Assembly: GCF_963675165.1 (NCBI RefSeq)
Contig: NC_087382.1
Coordinates: forward strand, 5,720,315-5,784,314
Length of the DNA: 64,000 nt
Direction of reading: 5' to 3'
Source of the DNA: Halichondria panicea
Taxonomy: Eukaryota; Porifera; Demospongiae; Suberitida; Halichondriidae
The notes beneath the pieces are model-generated. The model saw nothing but the letters and a program-made list of their open reading frames with translations. It did not search any database and was not told the DNA's origin. Positions 1 through 10,194 of this stretch are shown piece after piece. The translations under genes were made by a program, and so were the position numbers. Position 1 is the stretch's first letter; each line of letters opens with the position of its first letter.

Positions 1-500
1 TAATTGTGTTGGACAAAATGATAGCAACGTAAAATACACAGAGTATACATTACCCTACCCAACACAACTCTAGAATGGGGTTCATGTAATAGAGGTTTAC
101 TAAAATGAGGGTTCATTCTCTGTATAAACTTCACATGTCTCTATTCAAGTTAAAAATGTGATTAATGAGTTTGTGGTTAACTCATACAAAACAAGAGCTG
201 TTTAGTTAACTCTCTCAGTAATTGCTCAGTATGTACAATGTTCTCATCAAGACTAGATTTTAGAATAAATAAGGCAGCTAGGATTCTCAGTTAATACATG
301 TACATGACTGTAGTAGTGCACAGTGAAGCCATGTGTGATTCTTGCATGGGTTGATGTGCTCCCAAAGATTGACTATACCCACAACATTTCCACAATGTGT
401 GACTTCTTGGGTTGATGTGTTTCCAAGGATATGACTAGCCACAACATTGCCACAGGTTACCATAGAGACAGCCACAAACACAGATGCACACACCTAGAGA
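1..500. other. No gene recognised
   Basis: AT-rich sequence before the GT microsatellite. A near-repeat of a TTGATGTG-containing phrase occurs around 350-425. Short open frames on both strands have no recognisable composition or splice context. The 5' exons of the CUB-domain gene must lie here or upstream of the window, but I could not identify one. Confidence 0.4.
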
Positions 501-619
<119 letters not shown>

Positions 620-682
620 TGGATGGGCATTTGTTACAGCTAATTTAACATATTTTTTTATTAAACACACGGCATCAGTCAG

Positions 683-3600
683 TTTGCTTGCTATCGAACG
701 AGGACACGATCAGTGGGACCATTCCAAACGTGTGATGCTACACTCGTGAGAGAGACTCTGATTCCTATGCTGTTTGGGAATGAAAACTTCACACAGTTCT
801 ATATTCAGACTCCAGGCCGCCTCAGGGGCAGAAGCTACAACAATAGGTGAGAAGTTATGACAGCAGCTGTTAAATTCACCAGCATATTAATTAAGTGTAA
901 AAAGAACACTTCAAAGGAAAGAAGACCATCAAGTGCTAGGAAAAGAATGAATTTTTAACCCTAACCCTAACCTCAACCCTAACCAACAATCATTATGATA
1001 GGTATATAGAGGGTGACATGTTTCATTTTACACACTTGGGGCCATCACTATATAATTGATCTCTTTGGTCAACAGCTGTACGATACATAGATACATAATA
1101 CATGCAGGTGCACAGTTTCAAGAAAGTAAGCAAACAGAAAGGAGTCATGCTTGAAGGTGAATCCAAGCGACGGCAGAAACACAGAAGCTGCTCTCCAACA
1201 AGATGGCTAAGCCTCCATCAGGCATGGGCTCATGGGCATGGTTTACATGCATTTAAAAAGAGGACGTAGAATGCACAACGCTTGGACCTATAGGAATTAA
1301 GCTCCTGAGCATCAGTATCATTATTCTGTATAATATATAGGAGACGACTTTTTGCTTAACTATAGCTCTTTGACGCTGAAAAATCCGGCATAGCTTTTAT
1401 TCTAGCTATATGCATTGTGATGCACTGAATCGTTGCTAGGGGGAGGTTCTTTTATCGTGCTGCGGTCACGTGGTATTTAAGTCAGATCATAGATAGAGTA
1501 GAGAGGGATTGGAAACGGAAGTACCCTCGAAGTACCATCTGTGCATCTCCGCGGTTTAATCGAGGCTTATTTTTTAACACGAGGGCTAAACATGAATAAT
1601 TCATGAGAATTGTTTTGCTCTCTGTAAGAAGTCCACGAGCAGTTCTGCTGCTAAACATCAACTTTCATCTCATACTCAAGGCCATTTGAGACACAGGACA
1701 CTATTTAGTTCAGCCTTAGCTATATCAAAGGTACTATAGGAACACAAGCATGAAAAGCGCTCTGTGTACCTCTAGCTACTTCACGACAATCGAGATTATA
1801 TTTTCTTCGTTTCCAATTGATACCTATACTATCATCAGGGGGCATGTGATTCAGTAATGGGGGTAGCTCTGAGATGTATGCATTGGACACAATAAGTTTC
1901 CCGGGCTTTTGTGGGAGTTATGAAGAGATACACGGATGGTCCCAGAGCCACTACGTAGACTTCATTGTAAAACAATCACGTGAATCACTTCCGTTTCCAA
2001 TCCCTCTCTACTCTATCTATGGTCAGATATACCTCACCTAATCTATACTCGGAGGATATGCACTCCGTATATCCTCCGCCAAGAGTAGTACTCCTATCTA
2101 CTCTTGCCTCCGCGTATAGGTGTAGTAGTATATCCTATACAGGGCATGAAACAAGTTAATTAGATAAAGCATTACACGTACATGTATAATTATTATGCTC
2201 TATATTACATAGGCTGCTGTGTAGATGGAATGTGGAGTGCAGGAATGACCAGCTTCTCTACCTGGACGTCACAGAGCACAATATTGAACCAAAGCAGCAG
2301 TCATCTTTATTCAGGGTGAGACTCACTACTGATTGAAAAGCTAAACTGTTTGGGGGGGACACTGCATGCATGAAGTGTTTACGGGAGACGCTTTGCATAG
2401 TCTAGCATGCCTATTTTTGGGTCTGGCTTCTGCGAGACTACCCTGTACAGAAAATAGAATCCCTTGCTAATTAAATAATTAGCAGAATCAATGTGTTGAT
2501 CTTGACTATACACTGTTTTAATACAGAGAGAAGTGTGTGCGGATTACCTGGAATTGATCCGAGATTTTGGAAGAGAGAACTCCTGTGGATTCAGAAACCC
2601 ATACACAGAGGTGGAGCCACACAGAATCAGAATGGAGTTCAGATCTAATACAAAGTAAGACATCAAACATGCCTTATTATAATGATGACCTTTTACCAGA
2701 CGTGCCAAAGTTTAGGTAAGGATCATCACTATTATAAGCAGCAGTCAGTCAAATTACCTTAGATAGTCAAAAGTCTTCTTTGAGCGCCACAAATGCTGGG
2801 GTGTTTTAGAGTAGTATACACAACACATTACTGTAACATAATTATAATTCTAGTTGTTAGACGTAAAGAGGCATTTAAAAAAGAAAAACACGTTCAGCAG
2901 CAACAGAAGATCTTTGCATTTGCACCTAAGTGTTAGTCACCTATTATGCCCCAAATATGCCAGTACCTATTATGCCATAAAAAATATGCCAGCATAATGG
3001 CCTAATGGTCACATACTATAGCCTCGGTCCCAGGCAGATTTTTTTCTAATAGACAGGAAAGAAAAACACTCTTTTGACCTAGCGTTCAATTAGAGAAAAG
3101 TTGGGCCAGGAACGAGGCTATAGTCACATAATTATACACACCATAGAATTCTGAATGAGACTTGCCTGTATAAATATTCCTATTCCATATAGATTGAGAT
3201 TCCCTGGTTTCAGAATGAGAATTGCCTGTTTCAATCCGGAGCTACAAGATCTGGAAGGATGCTCACCGACTGACGATATTGCACTGGAACAACTAGAGAG
3301 CCTGAGGAAGAAAAGATATGTGCATGAGGTTAGTAGATATACGCCAAAAAATATGGAAGAAGAGTCGCTATATTGCCGGGATAACGCAATTATGAAAATT
3401 GTGGGAAGGGGGGGCTGAACTGTAAACAATGCAAACAGTGTGCTGTTACTATTGTGGTAGGAAGATGTAAATTAAATGCACGGATTACATACAGGAGAAT
3501 GAAGATTCACTCAACAAAGAAAATGAAACAAGGAAAATTCCATTCCATTCCAGATACTTGCAATACTTCGATAAGGTTTGTGTATGAAACAATGCCGTAC

Positions 3601-4338
3601 ATACAGTACTTAATGATACACACACATTGTCTGTATAATTATGCATGTCTAGTGGAAACGTAGGTTTGTGTCTAATAATAATCTTGTTGCCAAGAGAAAA
3701 TACAAATTTGTCATAAATGCATGCGTGTATACTCCTAGTCTAGACTACACATTAACTCCCCCGACTTTGGTGGGAACAATAGCCACACATCAACACACAC
3801 AACACTTGCTTGTCCATATGGATTTCCTGGGGCTAATGTCTAAATGCAATTATAGACATGCATGAAAGAAGTAATACAACAGGGCGTAAATAGCAGACTT
3901 CACCTGAAAAGAGAGGCTACCAGTTAAAAAGTACACCTCTGAGCACAATGATGTGTCATATGCATGCACACAGGTGTCCCCAATACTAGGAAACACAAGA
4001 GAGAGAAGGAAAAGGTCACTTTCAGAGCAAATGGTTATTGACAAAACTGCCACACTCTATTTTAGGGACAACCTCTTACTGGTACATGCAATGAACTTAT
4101 ACTCACCCTATATAATAATTATAGCCAGATTAATGTGACCCAAAGTGGTCTCTATAATATAGCATGCATGTGTTTGGACCTGTCACAGTGTGTTAACACA
4201 CCGCCCCCTCATTATGCACAGTTAGCAAGCAGACCAATAGGTCACGCATACCTTTCTTATTATTTTATTGTAGACACACTTTTTATAAGATGTAGTCATA
4301 ATAGTGAATGCAAATACTATTGGTTACCATGACCCCCT

Positions 4339-4386
<48 letters not shown>

Positions 4387-6071
4387 CACTTTCTCTGTCA
4401 CAGGTGTCTGTAAACAAGACGTTTGTCAAGTACAGTTTTCAAAATATTGACGTAGTACACACTTACAATGTTTACCATGGCATTGAGAGTTTCCATAGCT
4501 ACCCAGACACCCTACAAGCTTTTAGAGGAAGAGGTAACACACGTATCTTATTAATTAAACTAAGAAACGTGCTTTTAACACATAATGTATTAAAAATGTT
4601 CTAAACTAGACAATTCTTGTTCAATATGGGATATAGTAATGTACTATTGCTATGGTCTTTTGGAGCCGGACACTTAATGTCGCATATTTATCTTTATACA
4701 GGAGTACTGACTGTTATAAACAACGCAGCTTTCTATGTTACCTACGGACTGGACCTTGAAAGGGTAATCCCCAAATTTTTAAGTACTGTTATTTATACCT
4801 ATACAGCCGGTCATGTAGATGATGCAAACAGTGTATACTCAGATGCCGAGAGTTGTGTTTTATCCAAACGTTCTTTCCACTTTCAGTTTCAACCTAGTGA
4901 GAATGAGAGGATTGTAATCAGAGTATTAATGGAAGTAGAGGAAAGAATGCTCAATCTGCCGCCACAAGACTTTGTTATTGAGGATAAAGGTATATATATA
5001 TAAAGGAAAATGACAGTGGTGCAACGGTAAAAGCCATGAGTATTCCAATATGGTAGTAGGTCCAGGTCGCGCTTTAGAAAAAAACGTCTGCATGGTCAAG
5101 TTCCTATGTCAAACTCGTGTAGAAGTCTAGGAATTTTCTGGACCGGTAATTAACCGCACCGGACGTGCACGTCCACAATCAATCATGAAATAATTATGAA
5201 TCGCCATTGTATTCATAGTTGATCGTGGGCGTGCACGTCCGAATTTCCTATTTTTGCACGGGTTTCACATGGGACTTGACAAGACGTTTTTCCTAAAGCA
5301 CTGCCTGCACCCGAATTAAAGGCTATGGGTATAGTAATGGTCCTGTAGAAGGTTGTATATACTAATAACTAGCTGGTACAAATTGAATGCAGGGAAAACG
5401 ACATGCAGTGATAAACAGATTGCAGTAGTATACAGTATAATTATCCTAGCACAGAATTACTTTAGTGGTCTCTGTACAGGGTTTGAAGCATCAACTGACT
5501 TAATTAATAAATAATGGTCCATCGGTATAGATGCCGGAATTTGACATGTTACACATGTTACACCACACACACTCAAACACAGATCACTATTACTATGGCA
5601 CTGACTCCCCACCACCAGGACTCGGTGCTGGCAATGTTCGAGGTGAGAGCAACCATTACTCTGTGTATGCATTATTAAGTTAGTTGCAACGTATAGGTCT
5701 CATATGAGTCATATACCTACAAAAGCAACATACACTATAGGGCTTCTGTTTGTGCGTACATACACAATAGGCAATTTTCGAGCATGTTTGGCACAAATCA
5801 CATCCATTACTGAGCCCTCACTTAAAGCAACCCTCAGGAATGTGCAATTGGTTGGCAAATTTGTGTGTTTATTTGTGATGAGGATTGAAAATATTCACTG
5901 ATTTTTACGCATTATTAACACACGTATACTGATGCATGTAATATATTCTCAGAAAAGCGTCAACTGAGTGCTATTGAGCCAGAGGTCATCGAGGCAGCAA
6001 GAAGAGGAGTAAATTCTTGCAATGCTGTGTTGAGAGGCGTTGCACAGTCCGTACTAGAGCTCATTAACTGA
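683..6071 (+). CDS. CUB-domain protein with uncharacterised C-terminal region (5' end not found)
   Basis: Spliced model: 683-846, 2213-2315, 2527-2654, 3193-3328, 4404-4533, 4702-4989, 5583-5642, 5953-6071 (stop TGA). All junctions are GT..AG and all phases agree, giving 375 codons plus stop in the window. The first four exons form a CUB domain: an early Cys (QTCDATL), then LCRWNVEC, VCADYLELIRDFG, SCGF, RMEFRSNT and a PGFR motif, matching the family order C..W, C..DYLE, CG, F.SN and GF. CUB domains are extracellular binding modules of about 110 residues. The remaining roughly 240 residues, including KRSFHFQFQPSENERI and a PPPGLG turn, match no family I know. The start codon and signal peptide must be upstream. 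A possible 43-nt intron at 4764-4806 is rejected because removing it breaks the frame. The introns hold transposons and a CA repeat next to the exon-4404 acceptor. Confidence 0.72.
958..985. repeat. Short interstitial telomere-like tract (CCCTAA)
   Basis: AACCCTAACCCTAACCTCAACCCTAACC, four units with one variant, of the animal-type TTAGGG repeat on the minus strand. It lies in the first visible intron of the CUB gene. Confidence 0.7.
1488..2021. mobile_element. MITE, family A, with exact 7-bp target duplication
   Basis: Terminal inverted repeats of about 34 bp run from 1488 (CATAGATAGAGTAGAGAGGG, then ATTGGAAACGGAAG) to their complement ending at 2021. The identical 7-mer GTCAGAT flanks both ends (1481-1487 and 2022-2028). 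There is no transposase; the element is 534 bp. It sits in the CUB-gene intron 847-2212. Confidence 0.88.
2073..2113. mobile_element. 27-bp minimal hairpin element with exact 7-bp target duplication
   Basis: 2080-2106 begins CAAGAGTAG and ends CTACTCTTG, and is little more than two facing terminal repeats. Both sides carry CCTCCGC (2073-2079, 2107-2113). The terminus matches the larger element at 58263-58562. This looks like an internally deleted remnant, or a minimal element, of the same 7-bp-duplication group. Confidence 0.6.
2700..2715 (+). other. Possible alternative last exon of the CUB gene (short)
   Basis: A good acceptor (ttttaccag) precedes ACGTGCC. Joined in phase to the exon ending at 2654, it adds K-R-A-K-V and stops at TAG 2713-2715. 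It would truncate the protein inside the CUB domain. The base after the acceptor is A, as in the other two candidate acceptors, so all three restore the same codon. Transcript support is unknown. Confidence 0.3.
2861..2936 (+). other. Possible alternative last exon of the CUB gene (basic tail)
   Basis: The acceptor ttgttag precedes ACGTAAAGAGG. In phase with the exon ending at 2654 it reads a lysine/glutamine-rich tail (RKEAFKKEKHVQQQQK...) ending in KC and TAG 2934-2936. Use of this exon would drop the last CUB strand (PGFRMRIAC) and all downstream exons. It is a plausible splice alternative but could be chance. Confidence 0.35.
3008..3130. mobile_element. Hairpin element, AGCCTCG family, 8-bp target duplication
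   Basis: The body at 3016-3122 starts CTATAGCCTCGGTCCCAGGC and ends with an imperfect complement (GCCAGGAACGAGGCTATA). GTCACATA is repeated exactly at 3008-3015 and 3123-3130. It lies in the CUB-gene intron just upstream of exon 3193. Confidence 0.75.
4339..4385. repeat. (CA)n microsatellite beside a splice acceptor
   Basis: About 23 CA units end roughly 20 nt before the acceptor of exon 4404-4533 (tttctctgtcacag). Length variation here could affect the distance from branch point to acceptor. Confidence 0.9.
5055..5335. repeat. Imperfect palindrome in CUB-gene intron
   Basis: Two nested inverted repeats. GGTCGCGCTTTAGAAAAA near 5064 pairs with TTTTTCCTAAAGCACTGCC near 5285. GGACGTGCACGTCC near 5160 pairs with GTGGGCGTGCACGTCC near 5226. 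It looks like a non-autonomous foldback element; no clear target duplication was found. Confidence 0.5.
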
Positions 6072-6680
6072 TCAAAACTTTCAGAGTAGACATCATTTAG
6101 TTTGTTTTAACCCAACCCTCCTCCATTAAATGGCAGGATAATGTTTTACTACTGCTGGTCAGTACATTTTATGTAGAATTTTCAAAACTAATCTGATTAT
6201 TGTATATATTAAATGCTAACGTTCAACACTGACCACTCAATCAAGTAAAACGTTAGTTAAAGTGGTCCTAGACAAACCAAGTCATGCATGCACCCAAGCA
6301 GCATCAGGTGTGAATAGATGCTGGGATGATAATTATTATATGTACATGTACTGAGCTAGCTATCATAGTACATGTAACACATAGATCGACCTAAAATGTA
6401 AAATAATAATGTCTGTGAAATAACATTTGAGGGTGGTGTGAATAGTACGTCCCAGTATGAGAGCCAAAAACGCACATTATTATCGGTAATTTAATTACGA
6501 TGCCTGCTAGTGTTGGTTTGTGCTTTACCATGCAATATACATGCACCTATTATAGCCATTAGCCAGAATATGTGGAAAATGATCCTACCTTTGTATTGTT
6601 TACACGAACTTTGCTGACACAAACTGAGAGCTATAGGCTGATTGAGCCTATATACATGTAACAGCTTACAATGGTAAGGA
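6072..6680. other. Intergenic, no gene recognised
   Basis: 3' flank of the CUB gene. It has AT-rich sequence with scattered TGTACATG-type words and no coding exon that I can support. Confidence 0.4.
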
Positions 6681-6689
6681 CACAAAGAG

Positions 6690-7246
6690 TGTTCTCACTC
6701 TCAGAAATATCCCTCCTCCCGAAGTAGATGTGTTGTTTTTCAGCATAATTATACTGTCAGAGATGGACACAGTACTGCCAAGGTCACCATACATGAATTG
6801 TTCCACCATTCCCGTCAGCACTGTTGTTTCTTAGTGTACTGTCAGATATGGACACACGGCCTGAATAAACACCAATAGCTCCACCACTCAGCATTGTTAT
6901 TTTTAAGTGTGCTTTTGAAAATGGACACACCAACGTACTGAGTAAGTATATGAATTGCTCCACTATTCTCGTCCGCATGCATAGTTGTTTTTCAGTGTGT
7001 TGTCAGAGATAGATACACTACCTGAGTTAACATTATATTAATCGCTTTACCTAATTGAGCACTGTTGTTTGTCAGTGTACTTTCGGAGATGGTCACATTG
7101 CCTAATTGAACACCATGCAATAGCTCCACCACTCTTGTTGTTTGTCAGCGTACTGTCGGAGATGGTCACATTGCCTAATCACTCCACTAATCTTATTAGC
7201 ACTGTTGTTTGTCAGTGTGTTGTCGGAATCTTATGCAGATGAAGAG
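6690..7246 (-). pseudogene. Decayed beta-helix (Pmp-like) repeat protein fragment
   Basis: On the minus strand, degenerate units read VTISDSTLTNN, VSISDSTLRNNSA followed by GGAI/GGTI, and SDNTLTNNSA. This is the periodic pattern of right-handed parallel beta-helix proteins related to chlamydial Pmp repeats and common in sponge and other invertebrate genomes. At least five units of about 70-80 bp are visible, but frames shift between units and no single exon spans them. The best open stretch is near 6784-6978. I call it a pseudogene or scattered exon remnants. Its plus-strand neighbour at 7247 is an unrelated pseudo-exon. Confidence 0.55.
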
Positions 7247-7375
7247 TTGGTGTTGTTCGCACTTCTAATCATGAGAGTATAGTCTCTGTGAAATTCCAGA
7301 GTTTAACATGTCTAGCACGAGGAGATACTCACTAACAATATTAAATTCCAGGACATAATATTAAATGTGAGTTGA
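7247..7375 (+). pseudogene. Decayed first coding exon of a cysteine-rich gene
   Basis: Aligns by eye with the signal-peptide exon 18549-18674, sharing GTGTTGTT, TTAACATGTCTAGCA and the donor TTAAATGTGAGTTG. The frame is lost. Together with 9564-9726 and 16454-16590 it outlines a dismantled copy of the intact gene at 18.5 kb. Confidence 0.7.
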
Positions 7376-7580
7376 ATCAGATCACACCTAGCTAACACCT
7401 TTCGTGGGGCAAAAAATTTCACAACACCAATTTCCCTTCTCTCTATATATACTGTCCGTTTAAAGGAGAGAGCTTCTCCTGTGAGATAATTATTTAAGCC
7501 ATTGACTCAGAGTGTATATACCGTGTAACATGCAGACCATCAAAGAATGCACAAGTAGCTATATATCCACTATACATAAT

Positions 7581-7971
7581 CAGGGCCGTAGATAGCTTAG
7601 GTTTGCAGGGGTGGAAAAATAACAGCTGAAAATTTTTACTAGGTCAACTGTTTTTCATATCCTCTGAGTATGGCAACTTGTAACTTGCTGTGGCACCAAC
7701 TTAGATATTCATGAAGCAACTAAAACAAGGTAGCTTGTACCATCCTATGCTTGTACTAAGAAGATGCTCCTGCTTCCCAGAGGCGTAGTAGAGCTCAGAA
7801 TTTTACCGTCACTTTTCTCTGCAGTAAGCATGCACATCAGATAGCCCTGCCCACATTTGCATTGGGCATGTGCAGATCAATGTTTCACCGAAATTCTTGC
7901 AGAGATCTAGAATGCCAGGGGGGGGGGCAACAGCCCCCCCTGCCCCCCCCCCCCCGCTGTCTACGGCCCTG
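7581..7971. mobile_element. Short hAT-like non-autonomous element
   Basis: Begins CAGGGCCGTAGATAGC and ends CTGTCTACGGCCCTG, an imperfect inverted repeat with a C-rich subterminal stretch (poly-G/poly-C at 7918-7955). CAGGG...CCCTG ends are typical of hAT-related MITEs. No exact 8-bp target duplication was found. Confidence 0.6.
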
Positions 7972-8917
7972 ATTAATAATTATACCAGTCGGTACCATTC
8001 TGGAAGGCCACACTATAACGCTATATACAATACTGTAACACAATTGTATGGTATTAGTAAAACCAGTAGGTTTTACATAGGATTGGCAGTGGGTTTGCCC
8101 GTGTTTAGCAATATTTCAATTATTTTGACTCATGTTCAAACTGTTCTATCTCTGCAGGGAAAGGCCACATCAAGAAACTGGCTGAACAGATAGTTTATTT
8201 AGCCTTTTCTCTCTTTGTATCTCTCATTTCATAATCCATAAACATTTTAATGAATGAATATTTTCATTTTAAAAATTGCACTATTTCGACGTTTCACCGC
8301 TCTTTGTCTGACTGACTAAGTAAGTAAGTAAGTAAGTAAGTGAGTAAGTAAGTAAGTTTCTTGCCCAGCATTTACTCCAAGTACAGCCATCTCCAGGACA
8401 TTCTGCACAGGGTTTCCAAACGACTACAACCTGGATTACAAAGCGCTTCTTCAGATTTGCGATTGCTTCCACGAGGCAGATGACCTCTCAGTCTCTATTT
8501 CTCTTACCTAGACAATTCCGCCATCTTTAATGACTCAGCAATTGCGTTGTGGCCAATAATAATAGATAGGCGTGGCTAATCAATAAACCGTGCGCCTAAA
8601 ATCAGTGCAGCAGTGCTTTTCCAGAGCCTGAGGTGTTCCTTTTCTTCACACTGTTCAGCTCTAGCTCCCTTTCTCTGACAGGCATGCTATATGCACTGGC
8701 TAGATATCATGCTCTTAAAATGGCTGTCATTTAATAATGATTCGCAAATTCAACATAATTATCAAGCAATAAATTATTACTCATTAAACTATAATTATTA
8801 GTCCAGAGATATTCGAGAAGATATCTGATTAGTCCTGTCTTCTCTTCTTGTACTGCCTCTTGACGTTCCACTTATGCATGTCATGATACGTAAACTGTAC
8901 TGAAAAAGAAAGGGAAT
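7972..8917. other. Intergenic, AAGT microsatellite at 8316-8357
   Basis: The only clear feature is about ten units of (TAAG/AAGT)n with one GAGT interruption. Short open frames here lack supporting signals. Confidence 0.5.
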
Positions 8918-9471
8918 CCGACTAGAAAAACATTTGCAATGTGAAAAATTGCTAGGATTGGCCAGGGGAACCACAAAAAAGCGTGGGAACAAGAAATCAG
9001 ACGAGAGCATAACTCCAATCCGTTACAACGTCATGAACATGTACAATACATAGTATATTAAATAATAGACTGTGTTCCAGATCCACCTATCAGCTTCCAT
9101 CCACCACATCATTCCATGCAGTCACCAGTACGGTCCGTGCATGTTACTACGCATGGATGGACTGTGTGTACCTGTGCTCTACACTGCATGTATTAGGAAC
9201 ATCAATTCATCACAAATCATCATGATTATGTGCCCCACATTCTAAAATGGATGTATAATAAATATATATAGGGATTGGTCATCACTCCACCAGTAAAAAT
9301 TGCGTGGCATATTGGCTGGGAAAACATGGGAAAACTACCAGTATATACATGTGATTGACGTTGTAACGGATTGGAGTTATGCTCTCGTCTGATTTCTTGT
9401 TCCCACGCTTTTTTGTGGTTCCCCTGGCCAATCCTAGCAATTTTTCACATTGCAAATGTTTTTCTAGTCGG
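8918..9471. repeat. Inverted repeat, ~120-bp arms, 306-bp spacer
   Basis: Arms 8918-9042 and 9349-9471 are near-perfect complements; for example GGTTCCCCTGGCCAATCC near 9418 mirrors GGATTGGCCAGGGGAACC near 8955. It lies between the pseudo-exons of the decayed cysteine-rich gene. Probably a foldback element; no terminal duplication was resolved. Confidence 0.75.
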
Positions 9472-9563
9472 ATACAATAGAGCATTGGCAGTGCTACTCA
9501 ACTTCCAACTGTATATATATGGTTGCTATGTCAACTGGTTACTATTTATACCATGCAAGAAAC

Positions 9564-9726
9564 TAATCTCGTAGAGTGTTATCTGAGGAGATCACAAGTA
9601 AGATATCCGGCTCACATTACATGCAATCAGAATACTGCCTTGCTGATGACTGCTATACTGTTGAAAATGGCTATATACAACATTTGTGATTTGATACAAT
9701 GCACGCATGTAACCCTCTCAGGCAAG
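9564..9726 (+). pseudogene. Decayed exons 4 (3' end) and 5 of a cysteine-rich gene
   Basis: 9564-9600 matches the end of exon 19350-19465 (GAGTGTTATCTGAGGAGATCACAAGTAAG). 9629-9726 matches exon 19519-19618 (TACTGCCTTGCTGATGACTG, TGTAACCCTCTCAGGCAAGGT). Small indels destroy the frame. The next exon of this copy is now at 16454, beyond a transposon insertion. Confidence 0.75.
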
Positions 9727-10194
9727 GTACGTTTAATAAGCTTCTACCTATGGAGTCATCACTTTTGTTCCTAGAATAATTTAGGACAAACTATCTGGCC
9801 AAGCATGGGATTTGTCACTCTTGAGGCAGTACACTGTTAAAAACGGGGTGTTAATCAACACACTAAATTTTATTGGTGAATGTCAGTGTGTGTTAATGAG
9901 CACCCCAGTGTTCACTAACACACGAAGTGGGTTAACAGAACACACCAACTAAGTAGTGTGTAACGTAACACACACACACTTCACTCAAGTGGTGTAAAGG
10001 AACACACTGATACCCTAGGCCCAACTGTAATTCATACACACTACGCTTTTTACACCACTGTACAGGCAAAACAGCCCAGAGATTATGTCACAATTATAAA
10101 ACTTATAATCGATAACAACAAATATCCACGCAACAAACTTTTATGGATGACCATTAAACAAAAACAGATTATTTTTCAAAACTTTTGAATCCAA

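Noticed and set aside
4764-4806. Possible 43-nt intron in the CUB gene
   Set aside because: It has GT and AG but is not a multiple of three. Splicing it would put a stop right after; keeping it leaves one open exon in phase with both neighbours.
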